Shown here: positions 24,372 through 36,050 of the stretch, in pieces
Layout of the letters: each line of letters starts with the position of its first letter
Numbering within the stretch: position 1 is the first letter of the stretch
Assembly (NCBI RefSeq): GCF_023065955.2
Contig: NW_026622875.1
Span: 9,402,501 to 9,466,500 of the forward strand
Direction: 5' to 3'
Length of the DNA: 64,000 nt
DNA from: Ursus arctos
Taxonomy: Eukaryota > Chordata > Mammalia > Carnivora > Ursidae
Made by a program: the position numbers and the translations under genes
Notes under the pieces: generated by a model
Told to the model about the DNA's origin: nothing
Databases searched by the model: none
What the model saw: only the letters and a program-made list of their open reading frames with translations

Positions 24372-24825
24372 CTGTTATGTGTTGAACTATGTCCCCCCAA
24401 AAACGATGTTGAAGTCCGAACTCTCAGAATGTGACCTGATTTGGAAAGAGAGTCTTTACAGAGGTAATCAAGTTAAAATGAGGTCATTTTAGGGGTAGGC
24501 ATATGACTGATGTCATTATGACACAGATACAGACACATGCACAGAGAGAATTCCATGTGAACAGGAAGGCAGAGATCAGGATGATGTTTCTACAAGTGAA
24601 GGAATGCAAAGATTGCCAGCAGAACACCAGGAGCTGTGGGAGAGGCTTCCAGAAGCTTCCAGAGACTGGAACAGCTTCTTCCTCATAGCCTCAGAAGGAA
24701 CCCATCCTGTCAACACCTTGATCTTGGACTTCCAGCCTCCAGAACTGTGAGACAACAAATTTCTCTCACGTAAGCCACTCCATCCATGGTACTTTGTCAT
24801 GGCAGCCCTAGCAAAGTAAAAGGAT
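24372..24825 (+). mobile_element. MaLR-type solo LTR-like element
   Basis: Best preserved of the five: 'actatgtccccccaaaaacg', 'gttgaagtccgaactctc', 'gtctttacagaggtaatcaa', 'gttaaaatgaggtcatttta', 'tccagcctccagaactgtga', 'catggcagccctagcaaagt'. No internal viral sequence. Confidence 0.72.
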
Positions 24826-25064
24826 GCTAACTGTACAAAGACAAGCTTTATTACCTCCAGTCACCAAATAACTAAAAGAAACTATACAATATGAACAAAC
24901 ATGAGTCACTGCAGGCAAAGAAGAGGCAGGAGAGGCACAGAGAGGAGGAAGAGGAAAGGAGAGGGAAAGGGGAAAGAACACAGAAACGACTGGGACTCCA
25001 AAGGTGAAAGAGGAAAGACTGACTAGGAAGGAACTGTTTCCATTAACAAGAGAAAAAGAGCACA

Positions 25065-25180
25065 GGGGCATCTGGCTGGCTCTGCCGGTAGAGCATTCTA
25101 CCAGGGGTCCTGAGTCCAAGCCCCACATTGGGCATAGAGCTCACTAAAAAAAACAAACAAAATTTTAAAAAGAAAAAAAG
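25065..25180 (+). mobile_element. Short SINEC element
   Basis: Head 'ggggcatctggctggctctg', then 'aagccccacattgggcatag' and an A-rich tail. The CT-rich middle is absent, as in an old short subfamily. Flanks 'agaaaaagagc' and 'agaaaaaaagc' may be the duplication. Confidence 0.85.
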
Positions 25181-25642
25181 CCCAGAATCCGGCAAGCACG
25201 TCCCTTCCCTCCACACTCAGAGGCCCACCCACCATTTATCACTGCATTATAATTTCAAATCTTCACAAGTCATCTAAGGTTTTCCTACAAGAAATATTTC
25301 TTATTTATTTTTGTTTTAAATTGCCTGACACCTTGAATTGAAATGAGTAGTCCAATTGAGGGACTAGAGTATCAACTTATATAATTTTCTTAAAAAAAAA
25401 ATATGTCCTAGGGCAAAGAGTCATTTCAGATAATCTGGGTTAATTCAACCACCAAATATTTAAATTCTGGTCAAGAACACAAGGAGTAATTGAATCAGGA
25501 CTCAAGGATTAAATTCTTGACTTCTAGTACAGTGCTTTCTCCTGTATATCATTCACTTCCTACAACTTTATAATAAAAATCACAGGGTTTCACAATTAAG
25601 TAGGGCCAATCTGGATACTGAATTTGCCCTTGTAAACAGAGT

Positions 25643-25889
25643 AGAAAGACTCCATCTTTTGGGGCGCCTGGGTGGCTCGGTTGTTAAGCATCTGCCTTCG
25701 GCTCAGGGTGTGATCCCGGAGTCCTGGGATCGAGCCCCACATCAGGCTCCTCCCCTGGGAGCCTGCTTCTTCCTCTCCCACTCCCCCTGCTTATATTCCT
25801 TCTCTCGCTGGCTGTCTCTTTCTCTGTCAAATGAATAAATAAAATCTTAAAAAAGAAAGAAAGAGAGAAAGAGAGAAAGAGAGAAAGAG

Positions 25890-25940
<51 letters not shown>

Positions 25941-25951
25941 CTCCATCTTTT
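25643..25951 (+). mobile_element. Young ursid-type SINEC with 18-bp TSD and GAAA tail
   Basis: Body from 25661 with 'cagggtgtgatcccggagtc' and 'tctcgctggctgtctctttc'. Exact duplication 'agaaagactccatctttt' at 25643-25660 and 25934-25951. The A tail has turned into a GAAA/GAGA microsatellite. Confidence 0.97.
25852..25938 (+). repeat. (GAAA)n microsatellite
   Basis: About 20 units of GAAA with a GAGA-interspersed first part. It grew from the SINE tail and merges with the GAAAGA of the target site. Confidence 0.96.
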
Positions 25952-26379
25952 CACAAGGACAGCTAGCTCTAAGTACACCTTAGCCTGTTGTGTGGAAAGT
26001 AGGAAGCAAATGCCTGACAGGTGTTGATACGGAAGTTGGCAGCTCTCTGCTCCTTTCTGTTCTAAGAGCTCTGGAAGCCACGTCACTGTGTCTCTGGGTG
26101 CCAGTGTGATTGTAGGATGCACAGATCAGTGTCAGGGCTCAAAAATGCCCGTGCCATGCACTATCCTCAGGGTTGAGCAAAGAAGTAGGTCAAGGAAAGA
26201 CCAGAAGCAAGATGTCTACTCAAGCAGAACCCTTCCCTCTTGCCATTGTTGGGAACAGGCTTCCAGCAGCGAAGACTCTACCAAGTATTCACTCCAAGGT
26301 GAAAATATGAAATGGCCACTAGCAAATCACTAGTTCTCACAGCACGTAGAGTAATATCTTTGCTTTCTGTGTCTACGCT

Positions 26380-26575
26380 AAGCATTTTACACATATTAAC
26401 TCATTTTCTCAGCAAAACTCCCCCCTGCAGTAGGTATTATTATCCCCACTAAACTGATGAATTGAGGCACAAAGGTGTTAAGTAACTTGTCTGCCATACC
26501 AAAGCTAGCAGTGGCAAAACCAGGATTCGAACTGAGGCAGCCTGGCCCTGGGGGTCCGTACCCTACATTGCATAC
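26380..26575 (-). repeat. MIR element, reverse orientation
   Basis: 'ttacacatattaactcattt', 'gtaggtattattatcccca', 'gaggcacaaaggtgttaagt' and 'caggattcgaactgaggcag' follow the reverse MIR core. Confidence 0.88.
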
Positions 26576-26924
26576 TCTAACATCTCATACCCAGGGGTGT
26601 GCTGGTAAATGTTCAACCACCAGTTCTGCCAGGAGAGACAGGCTCTGATGTACATCATTTCCCCACTTCCATGGTGTCAAGACTCCCGGGCGAATTTCAA
26701 GCTGTCAGCGTGTATCACTGAACATGAAATTGGGAAGAGAGGCACATCAGAGGCCTTGTCTGGCCACCCTATTAAAACCAGCACCCTCAGCAACCTCCTA
26801 GCCCCTCACCTTGCTTTATTTTTCTTCATAGCAAGACCATCCCTCGTGATAAATTTTCTCATTTGCTTATTGTCAGTCTCTCACTAGGAGAATGGAGACC
26901 TTCGTTTCCTTCCCCTAATTGAGA

Positions 26925-27425
26925 AAGGCAGAATAATGGCCCCCCAAGATGTCCATGCCCACATCCCTGGAACCTGTGAATGTGCTGCTTTACACAGCAA
27001 AAGAGACTTTGCACATGTGACTAGTTAAGCACCATGAGATGGGAAGATTATCCCGGATTAATATGACTCGATGTAATCACAAAGTTCCTTAGAAGGAAAG
27101 AGGGAGGCAGGTGAATCAGAGGGGTGATGTGGTAACAGACACAGAGGCTGGAGCAATGGGATGTAAGATTTATCAGGCCAGTGCTGCCTATGAAAATGAA
27201 GGAGGGGCCACCCACCAAGGAACACAAGCAGCCGCGAGAAACTGAACAGGCAAAAGAATGGATTCTCTCATAGGTTCTTTCTGGAGAACCTTTCTGCCAA
27301 AACCTTCATTGTTGCGCAGCAAAACCCATTTTGGATTTCTGACCTCCAGAACGGGAAGGTAATAAAGTTGTGTTGTTTTAAGCCACTAAACGTGTAATCT
27401 GCTACAACAGCAATGAAAAATAAAT
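26925..27425 (+). mobile_element. MaLR-type solo LTR-like element
   Basis: 'aataatggccccccaagatg', 'catccctggaacctgtgaat', 'atgactcgatgtaatcac', 'tttctgacctccagaacggg' and 'gttgttttaagccactaaac' give the expected order. It resembles the copy at 4655-5045 most closely. Confidence 0.7.
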
Positions 27426-27429
27426 CGAT

Positions 27430-28156
27430 GTTGAAGCAGCATGGTTTTGTTCTGGACCGGATGCCCAGGTAACGGGGCAATTCTGTACTTGGCTATTTCG
27501 ATAATCTGTATCTAGCAGGGAGGAGGAACAGAGCAGGGGGCAACTGCTGTAACGGGTAGAGGAGCAGATGTGTGGTCACTCGTGTGAGCCAGGGGAGGGG
27601 ACAGCTGATATTTTTGCACCGGGTTTTTATTTCCATCTGTGCTCAGACATGATTACAGAGTGGTGTTTTTTCTGTCTCCCTTCACCATGCACAGAATGAC
27701 CTTGTCAGATACAGATGTTTTGTAAAACTATTTACGTTCAGCGGGACACCACCACAGCTAACTCCCGGCTCACAGCTGTCACACTTAGCTGGGGCTCAAG
27801 ATCACATCTGCTGGTGGCTCTTCCTACCGCACCACCCTGTCACCAGGTCGCTCCGGGCTGTAGAGCTGCAGCGGTTACAAGACCTTCCCTGGCAGTTCTC
27901 CTATCTTCCTGTTTCAATTCCTTCTCCCACTTACTCCATTTATTTTCCACTTATATTGTATATGGTTTACATAAATTAATGAAAAATTGTAATCTCCAAA
28001 GGTGAATAAATTTGTACAATCACTTACAAACCCACCTTCCTAACACACCATGATTGTTTTGTATTCCCTTTCAGATGGTGCATAAGCATCCATGTTTTTA
28101 ATCCAGGCATGATGATAGGGTAAATGTAATTTTGTATTTTGTGGTTTTCATTTAAT
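27430..28156. other. Unassigned intergenic DNA
   Basis: No exon or repeat recognised. Base composition is fairly even, with some CpG between 27720 and 27900. Confidence 0.4.
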
Positions 28157-28338
28157 AATTTTTTCAAAAGATATTATTTATTTGAGAGTGAGTGAGTGAG
28201 CACGAGCGGGGGAGGGGCAGAGGGAGAAGCAGAGTCTCCACTAAGCAAGGCGGCCAACCTGAGGCTGGATCCCAGAACAATGGGATCATATTTGAGCCGA
28301 AGGCAGCTGCTTAATGGACTGAGCCACCCAGGTGCCCC
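28157..28338 (-). mobile_element. SINEC element, reverse orientation
   Basis: 'gatattatttatttgagagt' on the left and 'actgagccacccaggtgccc' on the right. 'ttcatttaat' on both sides (about 28147 and 28346) is the duplication. Confidence 0.95.
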
Positions 28339-30527
28339 GCTGCTTTCATTTAATGCTAAATTTTGTAATTTTCCCAATTACAAAATTACATAGCATAATG
28401 AAGAACAGCTTTGGATAACAAAAGGTGTCCTTTCAAAGCATCCACTCATTGGGTGGCTGTCAGTGGGATTCCACACCTAGTATGAAAAAAATGTATAGGC
28501 GGAAAGTAAGTTGGTGCTGTGGGTGGGGCTAAATGGGGCTACTAACTGGCTGAGTGACCTCCTCCACATTTCCACACTTCAGAGATCACTGTAGATCCTG
28601 AGTCCGTAAGTATATCCTTGACCTCTGTCCTGCGGACCCTAGAGCACCTCAGTGGGAATCTAAGTGCTCCCTAGAGGCAAAGATAATCTGAGGATCTTAG
28701 AACAGTGCACGCACACGCACACACAAACCAAATAAAAACAAAAAAACAACAAAAAGAACCTTAAAGGGAAACCTAAAAGATGATTGCTTCCTCAACAGCA
28801 ACCAAGAAGAGACAAACTTTGAAGGAGCTTGCACTAGGACCACCGGCAAGGAACTCACTTAGGAGCTGCCTCAGCTATGTGGAATACAGAATTGTGGGGT
28901 CTGCTGGAACCCAGTAGCCAGAGAAACACTGCCCTCTGGGAACTGAAGACAGGTCTGGGTTTTGGAAATCGACTTCTCAAAAGAAAGTCCTCCCCGAGGG
29001 GACTGTGAGTGTCTGGGGGCTGACATCATGTCTCATAGTCATCTTCCAGAACTGAGCTTATTAGGATCCCCTTCAATGTTTGCTGAATGAATGAAACTGA
29101 CCCAGCTGGCTGAGGAAAGCACTAAGGGCAGAACCAAAATTAGCTTCCCTGAGGAATGAGCTGCTGCTCCCCAGCACCAACTGCTGAAACCCCTGGGAAC
29201 TCTGACAGAAAGCCCTTGGTCCCCTGCCTGGAAACTCTGGAAACCCTCCCAGGCAGCTTGTAGTCTCTGCTCAGAAGCCAGGGAATTACTGACAGGAGGA
29301 ACACTATAGGCTTTGGGACTGAAGCAGGGCAGGTCTTGAGGTCACTGGTGAGCTTCCTAGTCATATTTCCTGTTGGGGTAACCAAAGTTAGAGACGGATT
29401 TCTTTTTCATCAGCAGATAACAGTGGAGAGGTGGTAGGCAACATATCCAACTAAGAAACTTTATGGGATTTGAACTGATAAAGGCGGTTGGACCGAAATG
29501 CAGTATGGGGCCAACCCAGACCCACAAAGTAGCATGAAAACTATTTCAGGGGGAAGGAGAGTCATAGAAAGTATTGAGCTCATTATGATATACGCTAATC
29601 TCTGCTTCATAATCTGGGTCTGCATGTGTGGGATGGACAGTTCCTTAACCAGCAGCTTTGGCTCTGGCTGCTGTGAAAGATACTTACCTTTGGGATCTGA
29701 GGTTTCCAGGTGCCTGTTCTCTATGCAGGAAAGAAAAGTCCTGAGGGTTGAGCTGGGTATCAAGACATAAAGAAAAAGGAGATACCGCACAGGGTGAAGC
29801 TAAGGAGTTTTTCTCTCCCTAGAAGGAAAAGTGTTGCCAGTCTTAGGACAGAGTAAAGGGGATCGGTGGCCAGAATCTTAGGGTTTCTTCTTAAGGCAGT
29901 GCTTCTCAAGTGTCTGGGGTAGATGTGTGGAATGCAAGGACCACAGTGCAGATAACTGCAGATTCAATGAAGTAGGCTGGGCGGGGCAGGAAGATGGGAG
30001 TGTTGGTTTCTTTCTTAGCTCATGATAAAGAGAAGGTAAGGGGACAAGGGACACACATGGCCATAAGAAACCATAAGAAACAGTTGAAGCATGCAACAGT
30101 CCAAGACTATTGGAAATGTGGCCACTTCCTATCTGAGGCTGGGACCAGAACATGAGGAATTGTTCTGTTGAATTTGAGGAGAATGGCCTTGTTTCACTCC
30201 AATAGGAGAGAGTCTCTGGTGTCACCTCTAAAATCATGTAGACAAAGGGAAAGAGATGAGAACATCAAAGAGCAATGAGAGGAGATATGAGGGTACAAGG
30301 AAAGGGAGAAGCTTCCAGACAACGGCTACTTGTCAAGGGTCCTAGTTTTACCCCTGAGTATCATATATGGGGCTATCTGGAGCATGTCCACACGTTTGGA
30401 ATCCAGACTAGATCTGGGAACACTGGACTGACAATTGTCAATACTGGTAAGTGGATTTTTGAGCATGGAACAGGTAGAATTAGAAGGACAGAAGCTGAGG
30501 TGTTGGACAGGGTCTTCACCCGGATGT
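28339..30527. other. Unassigned intergenic DNA
   Basis: No SINE or L1 recognised over 2.2 kb. An L2-like end ('tttgctgaatgaatgaaact') occurs near 29078. The purine-rich part from about 29400 leads into the tandem array at 30528 and might belong to the same unknown element. Confidence 0.4.
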
Positions 30528-31204
30528 AGAGAACTAGCATCTTAATTAGGAAATAATTGGGTCCCAGGAGTTGCCTCTTTATTACAGTATGCTTGAATAC
30601 AGAAAGCCAGGTGAGACCCACATTAGTAAGCATGGAGCCCCAGAAAATGTTGGCCCTCCTGCTGGTAACTGCAGGAGTGAAGGATGTAGAGTGAAACTGT
30701 GGTAGGACAAAACATGGGTGACCAACCTTAGTTAACAGAGACAACCCAGGCAGTGCTCACATTGGATGAGGAATTGGTGTGGAGGAAAAATGTTAGCTCC
30801 TTTGTTAAGGACAGTTGGAAGTGCTTTACAGTGGCTAGAGGAGTCTTCAGTGAAACAGATAAAACTTAGCCAGTGTTTTTATTCATAGAGACAATCCTGA
30901 TTGTGTCTACATTGAATGAGGAACAGAGTACTGGAATATGTTTGTTCCTTTGTTGATGGTAGTAATTACAAGAGCTCTGGGGTGACTAATGAGATTGGAG
31001 TCATTAGTAGGGTAGGGCAAAACTGGCTGGCCAATTCTTCATAGAGACCAGCTAATCAGTGTTTACAACTAGGAAGGACCTGGGCCCTAAAAATGTTAGT
31101 TCCTTTGTTGGTGGTAATTGGAAGGGCTTTAGGGTGAATAAAGAGGAGCCCAGAGAGAAACTGAGTTAGGATAACACCTAGATGGGAAAGAACCAATTTC
31201 TTAA
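30528..31204 (+). repeat. Diverged tandem array, about 150-bp unit, 4-5 copies
   Basis: Units start at about 30528 (partial), 30611, 30737, 30887 and 31043. Most open with 'agaga' followed by C, carry an 'aaaatgttagttcctttgtt'-like core (30645, 30788, 30938, 31091), continue with a 'ggtaattggaagggcttt'-like stretch and close with 'ccaattctt' or similar. Units 30737, 30887 and 31043 are 150, 156 and about 161 bp. I do not recognise the family. It could be the internal repeat of an old LTR or an independent minisatellite. Confidence 0.75.
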
Positions 31205-33870
31205 ACCTGCTGTTTGGGTCAGCGGCCCTGCTCTGTGGGTGGTCAAATGAGAAGCTTCCCATGAGGTCTAATTTGTATAATTAAAAAAAAAAGTTTGTCA
31301 CACAAAAAAGAGGAAGCTTCAAACAAATAGAGTTGAAGTTGACATTGAGAATAAAAAGAAATGGAGAGAGAGAGAGAAGGGGAAAATGCGTACTAGAAGA
31401 AAGCTAAGTGGTAATAAAAAGGAAATGAGCAAGGGCAAGGAGGCAAGAGGGAAGCACAGTGTCACACATGGAGAAGAGCCAAAGACATTACATTTTTCTT
31501 CTTTCTCATTCATTCCTTTTCCTCTTTCACAATTATGGAATGCCTACTACATGTCAAGCTAAATACTGGAAATAATATATGAATAAGACTCCACCTCTGC
31601 TCTTTAGGTCATTGCTTAGGGCCAATACTTAGGAGTTTACAACAGTAAATTGCTAGTAAAGTGGACATCAAGCTTTTACAAGGAATTAAGGACTGTCATA
31701 GGACCGATGATATATCCAAGAATTTGCCTACCAGGGATCCCCATCCCTGATGAAGATGGAGAAGTGAGCCTACTGTGGAGAACAGCCAAGGTGAAAAGGA
31801 TATGTCGGCAGTGGTGAGAGCCACTTCCCAGGACCTAGAGGCTCTGATGGGCCACAGACACCTCCCACCCCAACCCCACATTCGGAAATCGATTTGCTAG
31901 TGACTGCCATTTCTGGAATAAAAAAAGTCAGATGGCCCGTGCTCAGACACCTGGCCACCAACCTTCCATCATCACAGGAGCAACTGACTCACACCATCCT
32001 GCATCCAGTGGCCTGGCCACCTCAGGAAGATGCTGCCATCCAAAAGCCTTTAGACTTGGGGAATGTCAAGAGGATCACTCGACACTGCAGAGTGTGGGGG
32101 CAAAGAGGAGATTCCATAACCGTATTTGGGTTTGGAGTTTGGACTGAACCAACTAGCGTATCACCAAGCCCCAATCTGAACCAAATGTATGTGTTACATG
32201 GAATTTTTTGGTAGACTGAGAAAAGTTCGTATTTTTAACCATTATCAGCTAATATATGGTTATTCTTCAACATATTATTGAATGATGCTTTGCTTCCAAA
32301 AGGATTTTGAGGTTGTTTTTTGTTACTACTAGATTCCCATTTTCACTTATAGGAAGGAAAGTCCGGGAGAAAGAAATAAATTTTAATGGGAACAAATGCA
32401 GCAACTCTAAGTATTAACATCACAATGGAGACTCTTCGGAAGCTACTGGCTACTGGAGAGGAGTAGCATATGTACTCAGAAGAATGGGTAAAGGATTTTA
32501 AGAGGAAGAAACACTTTCCAGAGATCTGCAATATTCTACCCATCTATACAAAGGGTAAAAAACATTATATCTCTAGTGTGGACTTAAATAATAATACAGA
32601 AATAGGAATAATACATTAATTTATTCTCTTTACAGATTCTAGCATATAGAATACAGAGTAAAATGTTGAAACCCCAATCTCTCCACCTCCACTGACCTGC
32701 CTCAAAGGTAACTACTTCAGACAGTTTACTGTTCTTTTTTACGCATTTACATAATTATATTTTTTTCAAATATAAGCATCATTAAGCTATATATGTTTTT
32801 CATATTAGCATAGTGAGCTTTTTATTCTTTTAACAGCTACGTGAATACTAGATTATGCATGAACCCTATTTTGTTTGACATATTCTGGATGGACGATGAG
32901 TTTTTTTCCTATCTTGTATTATTAAATACATTTCTACCATGATAATCCTTATATAAGGATCTGTGTGTCATGAATTATTATATAAGCTGAAGTATAAAGT
33001 CAACTTAGTAGTTTTCCTTTACAAGAATTGTGAAATGTTTCAATAGAATTAAGACCCAAAAAAAAGACCAAAAAAGCACAATTTTTATTAAATATGTGTA
33101 ATTTTTAAAATAAAAGTAATTTCTCTAGCATGCATAGGGAAGATAGTCCAGGAAGGGAGAAATAGGGGAGAGTCGTGAGAGATAAAGGAAGAGACAGATA
33201 AAATCTTTACTCTTCCTGAAGCTCAATGGGCAAGGTATTAATAATACACTTGTCACCACATTTTCTAAAACAAAGCTTCTCAGCTTTTGAAAGTTCAAAG
33301 ATATGGATAAATTTGCCAAGTTTAAGAATTCCTATTTAAAATATAAAAGCAGAAACTTTCCTCAATCCCCTATTTTCCTAATTTGCAATGAGAAGAAATA
33401 CCTCTGTGGACCACAGAAAATTGTCTTTATAGATTTTAGGAACCATAAGTTGAATTTCAAAGAATAACACCCTTGCCCTGCAATCCCCTAAATTCTAGAA
33501 TGTTGTTACAAGATACTTTGGAAAGTGCATTTTTGTCTACATATGCAGACCAGCTCACATTAAGCCAAGGTAGAGATCAGATGGGAGTTGGTCTACCCTC
33601 TCCTGCCATCCTAGTCACCAAAAGCTAGGAGTTCTTTTAAGACTGTTTATCAAGAACGTGCCGTATCGAGTGATCAAGAAGCAACTGAGGATCTGAATTT
33701 AATGATTAGTCTGGAAAATAACGACATTAATCATCTTTGATTTCTCAGAGGCTGGAAGAATCAAAATCAGACAAGATCACAGACATGGCTTGGTCTTTCA
33801 GTCCTCCTTTTAATGTATGTATTTATTTAACCAACTTATACAGAACTTTCTACAGCCCATGCTCTAAGTT
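31205..33870. other. Intergenic DNA, mostly unassigned
   Basis: A purine-rich tract runs from about 31310 to 31500. A 'gaatgcctactacatgtcaa' phrase near 31538 points to an old MIR/L2-class relic. 32640-32960 resembles an old L1/HAL1 3' end in reverse ('ctaccatgataatccttata'), weakly. No coding exon. Confidence 0.4.
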
Positions 33871-33874
33871 CTTT

Positions 33875-34020
33875 GCACTCTGTCCCTCATCTGTAAACCA
33901 GGGGTAATGATATCTGCTTCCCGGAGTTGTCAGGAGGTTATACGAGGTTAAGTAACTTGTCTGAGGCCATATGTCTAATGCCATGCTGCTTCTGCTTTAC
34001 AATTGCCTCAATATCTGCTT
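33875..34020. repeat. Probable MIR relic
   Basis: 'ccctcatctgtaaaccaggg' and 'gttgtcaggaggttatacga' are MIR-like in sense orientation, followed by a 'gttaagtaacttgtctgagg' phrase that is MIR-like in reverse, so two relics may abut. Confidence 0.5.
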
Positions 34021-35770
34021 CCCCTCACTACTGGTTCATAGAGGTAGGATGTGACCTAAAAGTTCTATTTAATACCCTTTTTACTCATTTGCAAATTTTT
34101 TAGTACTTGTTCTTAATGGGTGCTCAGTTGAAATTTATGGTATAGAAAAATGTTTTTAAATATTCATTTAAATCTTGGTTTAAAAATCTCATCATAAATA
34201 CAAAATCTAAGTGAATAAATGACATTTTTTAATAATTTTGAGAAATTATGAAATCTTCCTCCTTTTAACTGTTATCTGACAACCAAATTTGATATTTGGA
34301 ATAGGAAAGGAATTTGTCCAGGCTTAGGTCAGTTTGGATGAATTATAAACCAGTTTGTGCTTTCCTAAATAAACTTCCCTGGTTTGGGCAATTACTAGCT
34401 ACATGTTAATTAGTGACAGTGATCCAACATTAAAATTCAAGAAACAAACTAACCAAAGACAAAAAACAACGCATGTCCAAGTATGCCATTACGTATAAAC
34501 CCCACACTCATTCCTCTTCATGTGCACCTTTCCAGGGCCACTGTTTTTACCTTCTATGAAATGGACAGAGCAGCATCTCCCACGGTGGCTGATTTAGAGC
34601 TTTCCCTTCTCCAACCCAGGGCCCCAGCTGTGTAGCTTCTAGCTGTGGATTTACATTTAAGCAACTTAAATAATATGGAGCTCATTTCACCTTACACGGT
34701 GCCCAGGTTCCCTAGGCATACTTGGTTTCAAAGACGCAGTTCGACAAGGGCATCAGGCCAAACCAGAAGCTGGAGGTTTTCTGTTAGGCAATTGCTTTTC
34801 TGTAGTGGTTTTTTTCCCCCACTTTTTCTTGGACTTTCAGAGAACTTATACTCCCTCGTCAAGAATCAGAAAGCTTTGCTTTTATCATGACTTGTCCTTT
34901 CTTATATTCTCCCAGGCTCTGAAAATCACTTTTAATCCATTAATCTCATTTAAAAGTCCTATTCCTGGTTTCTTTAGTTTACAGTTAAGCAAAATTATGG
35001 TCTAATTAAAGTATTATTAGGCCTTCCTCTAAGAAGAGCATCTAGTTTTTCTCTTACTATGAAAGTAGCATGTGTTAATTGTGGGGAATTTGGAAAATTC
35101 AAACAAAAAGTAGGAAACCAACTCTAATCTCACTATGCTGAGTTAACACACCAATTATACTTTAGTGAATATCCTTATCATATTTCTGTATGCACATTTT
35201 TGCAGAAATAGTTTCCTTTAGTAATAATGTTTTGTATACAAAAATATTTTAAAAGTTCTTATGATGACAATTTTATATAACACCAATTTTAATAATCACA
35301 TGGATGTGCTTTAATTCATTTAGCCAGCATGTTATTGTAGTCAGGTTACCAGACCCTGAAGACTTGGACCTAGAAGAGAATGAACCACCAGCCCTGAGAA
35401 TAGATGCTACGTGGTATGATGTGAGTCGTTTTCTGATGGGTAGGACAAGATCGCGTTTGTCGTTCAACGTGGAGCAGTAATTATGCCAGGTAGAGGATTC
35501 TTTACCACTGTTTCCATTTATGGAACAAACTGTTCTGTCCTACACTAAGAAGCATGAAACCTCTCTTTAGGTGGTTGCCCATCTCTTACTATATTTCTTT
35601 AAAAGTGATCTTAACTTCAAAGTCATGTTCAACATTGGGCATAGATGCCAAAATAATGAGACACGGGTATATACATGGGCCAAACTACATACACATATTT
35701 CCTACTGTTAACCACGGACAAAACTTGGAAATATGTGTGTGCGACCCAAGACACAGACAAGACTAACTGG
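34021..35770. other. Unassigned AT-rich intergenic DNA
   Basis: No exon or clear repeat. 35060-35210 ('ggggaatttggaaaattcaa') recalls an old L1/HAL1 3' block, with low certainty. Confidence 0.35.
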
Positions 35771-35879
35771 AAGAGGCTATAGAAACAGCGACACACACCC
35801 CAATAGCAACAAGCACACCCAGCACCCAGATCTTGATTTCTAACACCATTCACCAGCAAAAGAAACCAGACTCCTTGAA

Positions 35880-36050
35880 GAAATGGCTGATTATAGGGCT
35901 GATTTTGGGGGTGATGAAAATGTTCTAAAACTGTGAAATGATTGTACAACTTAGTGGATATACTTAAAACCATTAAATTGTACACCTTAAATGGGTGGAT
36001 CTTATGGTATGTTAAGTCTGTAACAATAAAACCAGTATTAAAAAAAAAAA
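35880..36050 (+). mobile_element. L1 3' UTR fragment
   Basis: 'ttgggggtgatgaaaatgtt', 'attaaattgtacaccttaaa' and a terminal A run at 36041-36050 match an L1 3' end. Confidence 0.7.

Noticed and set aside
25847..26122. Minus-strand frame with FLSFFLS repeats
   Set aside because: Translation of the GAAA microsatellite at a SINE tail.
29878..30237. Minus-strand open frame of 119 codons
   Set aside because: No similarity recognised and no exon structure.
30528..31204. Tandem units considered as a CRISPR array
   Set aside because: Unit of about 150 bp without short identical repeats and unique spacers, and the genome is mammalian.
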